Assembly: GCA_902805985.1 (NCBI GenBank)
Contig: CADCUW010000569.1
Span: 1-10,421, forward strand
DNA: 10,421 bases
Origin: an uncultured Rubrobacteraceae bacterium
Lineage (GTDB): Bacteria > Actinomycetota > Rubrobacteria > Rubrobacterales > Rubrobacteraceae
Reading direction: 5' to 3'
Under the pieces are notes generated by a model. The model was not told where the DNA came from. It saw only the letters and a list, made by a program, of their open reading frames with translations, and did not search any database. Shown in pieces: positions 1 through 5,555 of this stretch (position 1 is the first letter of the stretch; every line of letters begins with the position of its first letter). A program made the translations under genes and the position numbers.

Positions 1-381
1 GTTGGCCGCTACGAGCGCTTCCAACTCTTCGTCGGTGTGGTCGAGCAGGTTCTTGCGGCCCTGCGCCCCCCAGTCGGCGATCAGGACCGCGGCGCCGTCG
101 AGGGGGCCGTGCTCGTCAAGCAGCTCCCCGACGTCCTTTCCGAGATCATCGCTCATAACGTCGAGGGGGCGCACGAGAAGGTGCGGGTCGTCGACGCGGT
201 CGGCCAGGTCGTCGAGTTTGGCCCAGGTGCGGGCCGTGGCGATAACGGTGGCCCCGCCGGCAAGCAGCGCCTGGGTGACGCCCTCCCCGACGCCCCCCGC
301 GCCGCCGACAACGAGGACGGTCTTGCCGGAGAGATCGGTGCTGCGCTGCGCCCACGCGGGGGCCGTGATCGTGTCCGTCAT
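1..381 (-). CDS. Short-chain dehydrogenase/reductase (SDR), C-terminus beyond window
   Basis: This is the first 127 codons of an NAD(P)-dependent SDR oxidoreductase; the gene runs off the left edge. The N-terminus shows a Rossmann beta strand (TVLVVGG) and the glycine-rich cofactor motif GGAGGVGEG at residues 26-34. An arginine follows the second strand (ATAR, about residue 51), and PLDV at 72-75 is the usual adenine-contacting Asp segment. The usual NNAG is replaced by ADWGA near 102-106. The catalytic Ser-Tyr-Lys would lie outside the window, so activity and substrate cannot be judged. The ATG at 379-381 overlaps the TGA of the upstream MarR gene (ATGA), so the pair is probably co-transcribed and translationally coupled. 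A MarR regulator beside an oxidoreductase is a common arrangement, which suggests (inference) that the enzyme belongs to its regulon. Confidence 0.85.
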   Translation of the reverse strand, partial: MTDTITAPAWAQRSTDLSGKTVLVVGGAGGVGEGVTQALLAGGATVIATARTWAKLDDLADRVDDPHLLVRPLDVMSDDLGKDVGELLDEHGPLDGAAVLIADWGAQGRKNLLDHTDEELEALVAAN

Positions 382-932
382 GATACTTCCTCCGGTTTGC
401 GGGCCGGTGGCCCCTGGGTTTCGTCAACGGGCGTGCGCCGCGCGATCCCGCGGGACGGCGGAGCAGAGCGCCCCGCCGTCCTCTGGACGTGTCCGAGGAG
501 CGCGCCGAGCGCGTCGTCGAGGGCCGCGAGGCGATCCTCGTCGAGGGCGTCGGCGAACCACCGTTTGGCCGAACCCAGGTGGGGGCCCAGGGCACGCCGG
601 TAGGCGGACCGACCCTCCTTGGTCAACACGATCTCGGCGGCCCTCCCGTCGGAACCGTCGCTCTTGCCCCGGGAGACGAGCCTCCGCTTCTCCATCCGGC
701 GCAGCATGTGGGAGAGACGGCTCGTGTCCCAGTCGATGGCCCGCGCGCACTGCGACGGTCGCATCCCGCCCCGGGACTGAGAGGACAGCTCGGCGAGCAC
801 GGTGAACTCGGACTTGGTGAGCCCGGCGTCGTCCCACAGGTCGCGGCCCACCTCGCGATCTATCGTCTCGGCGAGCACGACGAAGTTCTGCCAGACCCGG
901 AGTTGCCGCTCGGTCATCTTTTTTATTGACAT
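378..932 (-). CDS. MarR-family transcriptional regulator
   Basis: The 184-aa protein has MarR-family winged-helix architecture. Helical dimerisation segments lie at about residues 8-35 and 107-160. The DNA-binding core starts at LTKSEFTVLAEL (38-49), the recognition helix lies near DWDTSRLSHMLRRME (68-81), and the wing carries the family's D-G-R motif (residues 95-97, then AAEIVLT). The C-terminal 25 residues are Pro/Arg-rich and look disordered. The first ATG (930-932) lies inside the palindromic operator with no Shine-Dalgarno before it; a second ATG at 915-917 would give a protein five residues shorter. A TATATT box ends six bases before the first ATG, so a leaderless mRNA starting at that codon is plausible. 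The stop overlaps the start of the SDR gene. Autorepression through the 923-969 palindrome is likely. The ligand is unknown. Confidence 0.92.
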   Translation of the reverse strand: MSIKKMTERQLRVWQNFVVLAETIDREVGRDLWDDAGLTKSEFTVLAELSSQSRGGMRPSQCARAIDWDTSRLSHMLRRMEKRRLVSRGKSDGSDGRAAEIVLTKEGRSAYRRALGPHLGSAKRWFADALDEDRLAALDDALGALLGHVQRTAGRSAPPSRGIARRTPVDETQGPPARKPEEVS

Positions 933-969
933 GTCAGCAATATACCAGATATTGCTGACATGTCAATAA
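923..969. promoter_or_regulatory. 47-bp palindromic operator with divergent promoters
   Basis: Two perfect 21-bp arms (923-943 and 949-969) flank a 5-nt centre (ACCAG). Each arm contains the 10-bp palindrome TGACATGTCA (927-936 and 956-965), with centres 29 bp apart. Reading leftward, TTGACA (966-961) is followed after 16 nt by TATATT (944-939), a near-ideal promoter for marR. Reading rightward, TTGACA (926-931) is followed after 16 nt by GATATT (948-953), a weaker promoter for the gene at 999. The -35 hexamers sit inside the palindromic half-sites, so a bound dimer would block both promoters. That MarR is the binder is inferred from position and operator style. Confidence 0.85.
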
Positions 970-998
970 TAACCGGCCATAGCCAGGGAGGTTCCAAG

Positions 999-1241
999 AT
1001 GTCCGACGACACGAGCACCGCCACCGGATCGCCCGTCACCCCGCAACCCGACGAGCGCATGCGCGAGCTCGACTTCTTCCTCGGGACGTGGGACGCGCCC
1101 GGCGTCTTCCACGAGACCCCCTTCGGGCCGCGCAAGCCCATCCAGATGAGGATCGAGGGGTCGAGCGAGGGGCGGGGTTTCTGGACCACCGTCCGCACGA
1201 CCGAGCTCCCCAAGCCGGAGAACCCGGCCCCGCTGACCGGC
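999..1241 (+). pseudogene. DUF1579-like small protein, 3' end lost to IS110 insertion
   Basis: The reading frame starts at ATG 999, preceded by GGGAGG with a 7-nt spacer. The frame is open further up to an ATG at 960, but that lies in the operator and lacks a ribosome site. After a polar leader of about 18 residues comes RMRELDFFLGTW, resembling the opening of DUF1579-type lipocalin-like proteins, then VFHETPFGPRKPIQM and GRGFWTTVRT. The protein-like sequence stops near residue 81 (APLTG), where the IS110 element begins. The frame then runs into element DNA and ends at 1280. I do not see the missing 3' half beyond the far end of the element, so a deletion or rearrangement probably followed. 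The family call is from memory of the N-terminal motif and is moderate. Confidence 0.6.
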
Positions 1242-1251
1242 CCAGTGCATC
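1242..1251. repeat. IS110 end repeat, transposase-distal copy
   Basis: CCAGTGCATC, the exact inverted partner of 2586-2595. It begins at the host-gene junction and lies 12 bases beyond the transposase stop codon. Confidence 0.55.
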
Positions 1252-1263
1252 CTGACGCTTTGT

Positions 1264-2448
1264 TCAAGCCGCCGTGGTAGTCCTACCCTCGTAGACGGCC
1301 CCGTCCCTGAGCATCGCCCACAAGACGTTGACCCGGCGACGGGCCAGGGCGATCACCGCCTGCTGGGCGGTCTTGCCCTCGGTGCGCTTTCGTCGGTAGT
1401 AGTCCCGGCTGGGCCCGTGGCAGGAAATCGCGCTGAACGCCGATCTGTAGAAGATGCGCTTTAGGACCCGGTTGCCCCTACGCCCCCTGCGCTGGTAGGA
1501 GACGCCGCCCGACGCCCTCAACACCGGCACGATCCCGGCGGCCGCGGCCAGCCGATCGGCCGAGACGAAGTGCGAGACGTCGCCCGCCTCGGCCAGGAAC
1601 TCCGCGGTGAGGACGAGCCCCATCCCGGGCAGGCTCCTGACGACCTCCCCGCTCGGGTCCGCTTCTACGAGTTCCTCCAGGCGCCCGTCGAGCTCGCGGA
1701 GGCGATCCCTGGTCCTGAGGATCTCGGATGCAAGCTCCGCGACGAGCGCGGCCTTCACCTCGGCGGCGGGCATCTCCCGCCTCTGGGACTTCGCCGCCGA
1801 CACGATCCTCTCGGCCAGGGTGCTTGCTTTGAGGGCGCCCCGCGCCTTCAGCCACCGCGCCAGGCGCGCCTCTCCCAGCCTGCGCGCGGCGGCCGGGGTG
1901 GCTACCTTCGTGACCGCGAGCAGCGGGCCCTCCTTCCTCCAGTCCAGCGCGCTTTCGAGGCCCGGGAACACCTCGCCGAGCATAGCCCTGAGCCGGGTCG
2001 TGCGCCGTACCTGCTCTTGCACGAGGTCCCTGCGGTGGCCGACCAGCACCCTGAGCTCGGCGAGGTGTTCTCTTCTCACCGCGACCTCCGGAAGCGAGCG
2101 CCAGCGCATCCTGAGCTGGTCGGCGATGACGAAGGCGTCTTTCGGGTCGCTCTTGTTCTCCCCGCCGGCGTAGGCTTCCCTGAGCTTGTTCACGGCGGTG
2201 CCGGAAACGTAGCGTACCCGCTCCCTGCGCTCCAGCAGCAGCGCCTCGAGCATGGTAGCCGGTCCTCCGAGGATGTCTATGCCCACTACGCGCTCGGTCG
2301 TTTCCCCGAGCTCGGCTATCTCAGAGAGGACCTCCTCCATCCTCTCCTCCGTGGCCTCGACCTTCCTGGAGAGCACTACCTCGCCCTCGCCGTCGAGCAC
2401 GCAGACCCAGTGGAACACCTTCCCGACGTCGAACCCCACCCAATGCAC
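1264..2448 (-). CDS. IS110-family transposase (DEDD RuvC-like / Tnp_20 recombinase)
   Basis: I place the start at GTG 2446-2448, preceded by AAGGGAGG with an 8-nt spacer, giving 394 aa. The frame is open further upstream to 2637, but that stretch has no homology-like character and lies in the non-coding end. The N-terminal RuvC-like domain begins WVGFDVGK with acidic Asp7. GIDILGGPATMLEAL carries Asp58 where many members have Glu, and KSDPKDA supplies Asp101 and Asp104. A helical linker follows (about 130-260). The C-terminal Tnp_20 domain has LPGMGLVLTAEFLAEAGD (from about 273) and ASGG with the presumed catalytic Ser near 313, followed by the basic RRGRRGNRVLKR. The gene looks intact. The family catalyses RNA-guided, cut-and-paste-like recombination through a circular intermediate. 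Confidence 0.93.
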   Translation of the reverse strand: MHWVGFDVGKVFHWVCVLDGEGEVVLSRKVEATEERMEEVLSEIAELGETTERVVGIDILGGPATMLEALLLERRERVRYVSGTAVNKLREAYAGGENKSDPKDAFVIADQLRMRWRSLPEVAVRREHLAELRVLVGHRRDLVQEQVRRTTRLRAMLGEVFPGLESALDWRKEGPLLAVTKVATPAAARRLGEARLARWLKARGALKASTLAERIVSAAKSQRREMPAAEVKAALVAELASEILRTRDRLRELDGRLEELVEADPSGEVVRSLPGMGLVLTAEFLAEAGDVSHFVSADRLAAAAGIVPVLRASGGVSYQRRGRRGNRVLKRIFYRSAFSAISCHGPSRDYYRRKRTEGKTAQQAVIALARRRVNVLWAMLRDGAVYEGRTTTAA

Positions 2449-2595
2449 AGCTTTCGCCTCCCTTCCGAACGCACGTCCGTTGCCGCGCCCTCGGATGCCC
2501 CCGCCCGTCACAGCCTTACGAAGCGATTGTCTCGCGGATCCTGATTCAGCGGTCTTCGGGGACCTCCGCCGACGGACCGGGGGGCGATGCACTGG
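2449..2595 (-). ncRNA. Candidate IS110 bridge RNA region (left non-coding end)
   Basis: This is the 147-nt non-coding stretch between the inferred element tip and the transposase start, in the place where IS110-group elements encode the bridge RNA that specifies donor and target. Read on the minus strand, a GCCCCC run near the tip can pair with GGGGGC about 75 nt further on, enclosing a region with smaller complementary segments such as GGTC/GACC. Within it, CCGCTGA is complementary to the flank just outside the far end (1230-1236). A 7-nt match in this much sequence is expected by chance about once, so it is suggestive only. The RNA ends and loops are not determined. Confidence 0.35.
2586..2595. 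repeat. IS110 end repeat, transposase-proximal copy
   Basis: GATGCACTGG, the exact inverted partner of 1242-1251. It marks the likely outer limit of the non-coding end upstream of the transposase. Confidence 0.5.
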
Positions 2596-2693
2596 TAGCC
2601 ACTCCCGTGATGGCGATGGCGACTCGGGTCGAGCCATCCCCGGCCGTCGGGACGCCGCCGTATGCTACGCGACGGGCGCACAGACAGGGTAAG

Positions 2694-2728
2694 GCTCGGG
2701 TCCGTGTCATATGCCGCAAACTAGCGGC
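2694..2728. repeat. 35-bp inverted repeat, left copy
   Basis: A perfect 35-bp match in inverted orientation to 4333-4367, with sequence similarity ending abruptly on both sides. Inside is GCCGC-AAACTA-GCGGC (2713-2728), two 5-bp arms around a 6-bp centre, the layout of a tyrosine recombinase core site. A CATATG palindrome lies next to it. The inner edge touches the stop codon of the recombinase remnant at 2728-2730. Confidence 0.9.
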
Positions 2729-2955
2729 TAGAGTTTCGCCGCCCCCGCCCGCTCGGCGTCCGACTGGGCGTATCTCCTCACCTGCCAGAGGTCGAAGTGG
2801 TCCATGGGTTCGGCGATCTACCTAAGCTGTCCGGGGTCCTCCTTCAGGTACCGGGTGCCGAAGGCGTGCCTGAGGTCGTGGGACTTCACGTCGACCTACT
2901 TCGTGCGGCTCTCCGTTTACCCAGGAATAGAACCGGCACCTCAAGGTCCCCTACG
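2728..2955 (-). pseudogene. Tyrosine recombinase C-terminal remnant
   Basis: Read leftward, the best frame gives SHDLRHAFGTRYLKEDPG, then after a stop codon IAEPMDHFDLWQVRRYAQSD, ending in AAKL and TAG at 2728-2730. HDLRH is the catalytic HxxR box, MDH takes the place of the usual GH, and the Tyr in RRYAQ matches the nucleophile position. The frame contains two in-frame stops (one between LR and IAE, one before VDVKSHDLRH). Upstream, VNGEPHEV reads in another frame, implying a frameshift. The N-terminal and first catalytic Arg regions are missing. It is clearly inactive and is distinct from the recombinase at 6141. The upper boundary is approximate. Confidence 0.7.
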
Positions 2956-3046
2956 TCACCCGCCATCCCTCCCCGGTGATGAAGAGGCGAGGGAAGGAAA
3001 AACCGCTCACGGCCGGGCGCCGGGCACGCCCGGCTTGCGACGAGGT

Positions 3047-3075
3047 TTGCATCCGGGATCGGGCTCCCATATACT
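3047..3075 (+). promoter_or_regulatory. Candidate promoter for the methyltransferase-like gene
   Basis: TTGCAT (3047-3052), a 17-nt spacer and TATACT (3070-3075) resemble a sigma-70-type promoter. It would give a leader of about 135 nt before the GTG at 3216. The -10 is good and the -35 is weak. An 8-bp GC-rich hairpin lies just upstream (3012-3034). Confidence 0.4.
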
Positions 3076-3215
3076 CGTGATCATGCTTTGAAGAGAACCG
3101 GATATGCGTACGGCCGGTGTTTGCCAAAGAAACACGCGCATGCCCGCGCCCAAGTGTTACATCCAGGTTACTTCAGGGCGGTCTCCCGCCGCTGGAAGTC
3201 ACCGATAGGAGGAAC

Positions 3216-4085
3216 GTGCACGAGAAGTCCGGGAAGGCGAGCTTCGGGCACATCTACGATCGGCAGGACCCGAGGGAATACTTCAAGACTTTGGGAATTA
3301 TGGACTACAGGATCCCCGACCACGGGCAGCGGTTGTTCGGCGCGCTCGTCGAGCGGCGGCGAGAGGCGGGCGAAGATCCCGTGAACGTCGTGGACATCTG
3401 CTGCTCCTACGGCATAAACGCTGCGTTGCTCAAGCACGACCTCACCCTGGACGACCTCTACGAGCGCTACTGCTCGGAGGAGCTCGGATCGCTCTCCACC
3501 GACGAGCTGGCAAAGGGCGACGCCGCGTACTACGCCGGGCGCGCGAGGGAGGCCGCCCCACGGGTCACCGGCCTGGACGTGGCGGAGAATGCCGTCTCCT
3601 ACGCGCTGCGGGCGGGGCTGCTGGACGCGGGGGCGACCGAGGACCTGGAGAAAGACCGACCCTCGGAGACGCTGCGGCGGGCGGTTTCCGGCGCCGACCT
3701 CTTTACCGTCTCCGGGGGTATCGGGTACATCTCGGAGCGCACCTTCGACGCGCTCTTAGGCTGCGTGGATGGGGGATCTCCCCCGTGGGTGGCGGTGCTT
3801 GCCCTGCGGTGGGTGTCCTACGAGGAGATCTCCGGGGTCCTCGACGGTTACGGGCTCGTGACCGAGAAGCTCGAAGGCCGCACCTTCGAGCAGCGCTCCT
3901 TCGCGGACGACACCGAACGGGAGTACGTGTGCCGGGAGCTGCGGGGCATGGGCGTCGATACCGAAGGGAAAGAGGAAGACGGCAGCTACCACGCCGAGTT
4001 CTACCTCTCCCGGCCCGCGGAGCAGGTATCGGAGTCCAGCGTCGGAGACCTGCTCGCCCCAGTCCTCGCCGACGAGCAGCAGTAA
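3216..4085 (+). CDS. SAM-dependent methyltransferase-like protein
   Basis: I choose GTG 3216 because AGGAGG sits three bases upstream and the protein-like sequence starts here (HEKSGKASFGHIYDRQDP). The frame is open to an ATG at 3117, but those 33 codons look non-coding. The product is 289 aa. VVDICCSYGINAALL (58-72) resembles class I methyltransferase motif I, though with two cysteines where glycines are usual. GLDVAENAVSYA (119-130) fits the acidic motif II that binds the SAM ribose. SGADLFTVSGGIGYIS (about 160-175) fits the motif IV/V region. A long helical insertion (about 75-115) separates motifs I and II. The substrate is not predictable. The gene is the only intact one inside the 35-bp inverted repeats, and its codon use matches its neighbours. 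Confidence 0.75.
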   Translation: MHEKSGKASFGHIYDRQDPREYFKTLGIMDYRIPDHGQRLFGALVERRREAGEDPVNVVDICCSYGINAALLKHDLTLDDLYERYCSEELGSLSTDELAKGDAAYYAGRAREAAPRVTGLDVAENAVSYALRAGLLDAGATEDLEKDRPSETLRRAVSGADLFTVSGGIGYISERTFDALLGCVDGGSPPWVAVLALRWVSYEEISGVLDGYGLVTEKLEGRTFEQRSFADDTEREYVCRELRGMGVDTEGKEEDGSYHAEFYLSRPAEQVSESSVGDLLAPVLADEQQ

Positions 4086-4326
4086 CCTGCACCAACAGAC
4101 GACAGGGCGACCTGGGCCCGAAGCCCCGCACTGGCCTCCGGCCCCCACACGGGAACCACCACGCATCCCGCCGGCCGTCGAAGAACGGATGACGGCACGT
4201 CGGAAGAGGGTAGCGACGCAGCCTTCCGGAAAGCAAGCCGGCGCGCAGGACCGGGGGCGTGCGCGAGCGGTTATGAACGGGTGCAAACGGTAGCAAAACG
4301 TCCACTCCGACGCGGGGCCGATCGAA

Positions 4327-4503
4327 TTAGACGCCGCTAGTTTGCGGCATATGACACGGACCCGAGCACTGGGCCAAGAACACGGCCGCGGCCATCGCGA
4401 GGGCCACGAAGAGCCCGGCCTGGTTAAGACGGCGGCAAGCGAAGCGCCGACGAAGCTCCGCGCCCGCCGTTGCCCCGTCCCGCTTGACCTCTGTCCGCGA
4501 GGC
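4327..4503 (-). pseudogene. Start-less ORF resembling a Tat/lipoprotein signal peptide, crossing the right inverted repeat
   Basis: On the minus strand a 58-codon open frame contains LRRRFACRRLNQ followed by the hydrophobic run AGLFVALAMAAAVFLAQC and a short tail ending TSGV. An arginine-rich region, a hydrophobic core and a small-residue-Cys boundary are the layout of a Tat or lipoprotein signal. No ATG, GTG or TTG lies before the hydrophobic part, and the tail is encoded by the 35-bp repeat itself, so an intact protein is unlikely. It may be the broken 5' end of an exported-protein gene into which the repeat-bounded segment was placed. It could also be a chance frame. Confidence 0.25.
4333..4367. 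repeat. 35-bp inverted repeat, right copy
   Basis: The exact inverted partner of 2694-2728, closing a 1,674-bp segment. The inner GCCGC-TAGTTT-GCGGC core lies at 4333-4348. Bases next to the two copies do not match, so there is no flanking target duplication. Confidence 0.9.
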
Positions 4504-4581
4504 TCAAGACCACGTCAGAAGAGCACGCCTACTACGAGGTTGGCTCAACGGGGGCAAGGGGAAGGACCGAGGGCTCTGGGA

Positions 4582-4917
4582 TCACGCGCGGCGCGGCGAC
4601 CACCCGAACCCCCCGTCGGCGAACTCCGGGTAGGCCCGGGAGACCTCCTTGGCGGTGTACCCCTTCGTGGGGGCGGCCCCGGCCGAGTGGGTGTTGACGA
4701 ACGGGTAGAGGGTGCGTCGGGGGAGCCGCCCCGGCTCGCCCTCCTCGACGTGGACCAGGTAGACCGGGCGGCCCGCGTCCGCCCACTCGTAGAGCGTCAT
4801 GCTGGTTTGGTCCTCTTCGAGGGTTTCGAGCAGGCGTCCAGTGAAGTTGATGAGGGTCGAGCTATAGGCACCGTCGCCGTGACCCCTGTCGACCTCCACG
4901 GTTATCTGCTCGTACAT
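4582..4917 (-). CDS. Hypothetical protein, 111 aa
   Basis: I do not recognise the family. The start at ATG 4915-4917 is well supported by GAGGAG with a 6-nt spacer. The product opens with MYEQITVEVDRG, has a probable mixed alpha/beta N-terminal half (TLINFTGRLLETLEEDQ, TLYEWADAGRPVYLVHVEEG) and a C-terminal part rich in Gly, Pro and aromatics (NTHSAGAAPTKGYTAKEV, FGWSPRRA). No signal peptide, transmembrane segment or catalytic motif is evident, so it is probably a small cytosolic protein. It stands alone, transcribed toward the inverted-repeat segment, and has an unusually strong hairpin just upstream of its ribosome site. Confidence 0.7.
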   Translation of the reverse strand: MYEQITVEVDRGHGDGAYSSTLINFTGRLLETLEEDQTSMTLYEWADAGRPVYLVHVEEGEPGRLPRRTLYPFVNTHSAGAAPTKGYTAKEVSRAYPEFADGGFGWSPRRA

Positions 4918-4937
4918 CCGTGCTCCTCGGCGGCGTA

Positions 4938-4976
4938 GGTCCGGCCGGGGCGGAGGGGGAATGCCCCGGCCGGACC
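4938..4976 (-). promoter_or_regulatory. Leader hairpin (14-bp perfect stem) upstream of the 111-aa gene
   Basis: Arms 4938-4951 and 4963-4976 are perfectly complementary (14 bp, nearly all G-C) around an 11-nt loop. In the mRNA of the minus-strand gene the stem ends about 20 nt before the start codon and about 8 nt before GAGGAG. There is no run of U on either side, so it does not look like an intrinsic terminator. A role in translation or mRNA stability is inference. Confidence 0.5.
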
Positions 4977-5266
4977 CCGCGGTTACCCGGACCTTAACAC
5001 CCCGGCCCTAGCGCGTTGTTAACGAGCGCGGAACGTCGCGTTAAGGGTGCGCAAAGGTCCGAGCCGCTTGGCGCCGATGGGCCCCGAGCCCACGAGGCGA
5101 AGTGCCGAGAAGGGTTCTATTGCTACTGCTCTCTAGGCCGGCGCTGCTGAAGCTCGATGAGCAGCCGCGCTCTGACGGCACCCACTACGTGGCCGAGGTC
5201 AAAGATCGTCTCGTCGACGCCGGGGGGTGAGCCGGCATCGGAGCGCAATAAACGGCGCTTCCGGCG

Positions 5267-5280
5267 CCCAAACGTTTGGG
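5267..5280. repeat. 14-bp perfect palindrome CCCAAACGTTTGGG
   Basis: A perfect palindrome with no spacer in otherwise non-coding DNA. Its length and symmetry fit a dimeric DNA-binding protein site. No partner gene can be assigned. Confidence 0.6.
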
Positions 5281-5379
5281 GGTACCGGCTGTCCCCGCCG
5301 ACCACGACTGGACGAAACTCAAGCAGGCGGGTCTCGACGTGCGGACCATCCGGTGAGGCCCCGAACGCCGGCGGCATCC

Positions 5380-5431
5380 GACCGAAGCGTTCGACCGAAA
5401 CGTTCGACCGAAGCGCCCGACGGAGCGTTCC
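5380..5431. repeat. 13-bp imperfect tandem repeat, about four units
   Basis: Consecutive units GACCGAAGCGTTC (5380), GACCGAAACGTTC (5393), GACCGAAGCGCCC (5406) and a diverged GACGGAGCGTTCC (5419). Units two and three differ from the first by one and two bases. The function is unknown; it lies about 180 bp upstream of the toxin-antitoxin-like operon. Confidence 0.6.
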
Positions 5432-5555
5432 GACGGGACCGCGCAGATGTCGAGCGGGCGGTCTCCTTCGCGCACCCAACAAACACCTTGACCCACAGCC
5501 TTTCTCCGTCGAAGATTTAGGTTATGAGAATCAGCGTTCTCGGAACCGAAAAGCC

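Larger units (their letters stand above)
1242..2595 (-). mobile_element. IS110-family insertion sequence (about 1.35 kb)
   Basis: The element consists of one DEDD-type transposase gene plus a short downstream end (about 22 nt) and a longer upstream non-coding end (about 147 nt). A 10-bp inverted repeat, CCAGTGCATC at 1242-1251 and its complement at 2586-2595, coincides on the left with the point where the interrupted host gene loses coding sense, so I use it to place the ends. Ends with a short inverted repeat are not typical of the IS110 group, and the true tips could differ by several bases. No target duplication is visible, as expected for the family. The long non-coding side is upstream of the transposase, which fits the IS110 group rather than IS1111. 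Confidence 0.65.
4977..5550. other. Region without a convincing intact gene; palindrome, tandem repeat and possible decayed ORF
   Basis: No frame here combines a start, a ribosome site and protein-like composition. One plus-strand frame carries two protein-like pieces, KLDEQPRSDGTHYVAEVKDR (from about 5150) and VPADHDWTKLKQAGLDVRTI (to the stop at 5354-5356). Both are in the same frame but separated by two stop codons, suggesting a decayed gene. The region also holds the palindrome CCCAAACGTTTGGG (5267-5280) and a 13-bp tandem repeat (5380-5431). Weak promoter-like A/T patches near 4990-5045 could serve the minus-strand gene at 4582, but are not convincing. Confidence 0.45.

Noticed and set aside
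2..805. Long plus-strand open frame over the SDR and MarR genes
   Set aside because: It is Ser/Arg/Pro-rich and antisense to two clear genes; high GC content produces such frames.
1570..2544. Long plus-strand open frame opposite the transposase
   Set aside because: It has no ribosome site and is the mirror of the transposase codons.
2449..2637. N-terminal extension of the transposase to an ATG at 2637
   Set aside because: The extra 63 residues are Arg/Ser/Pro-rich, whereas GTG 2448 has a strong AAGGGAGG and starts the conserved domain.
3012..3034. GC-rich 8-bp hairpin as a terminator
   Set aside because: There is no T-run directly after it on either strand and no gene is clearly terminated there; a T5 tract on the minus strand is about nine bases away.
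3117..3215. Upstream start for the methyltransferase-like gene at ATG 3117
   Set aside because: The 33 extra codons look non-coding, and AGGAGG precedes GTG 3216.
2694..4367. The 35-bp repeats as terminal inverted repeats of a classical DDE transposon
   Set aside because: No DDE transposase lies inside and no target duplication flanks the repeats. The recombinase remnant and 5-6-5 core favour site-specific recombination.
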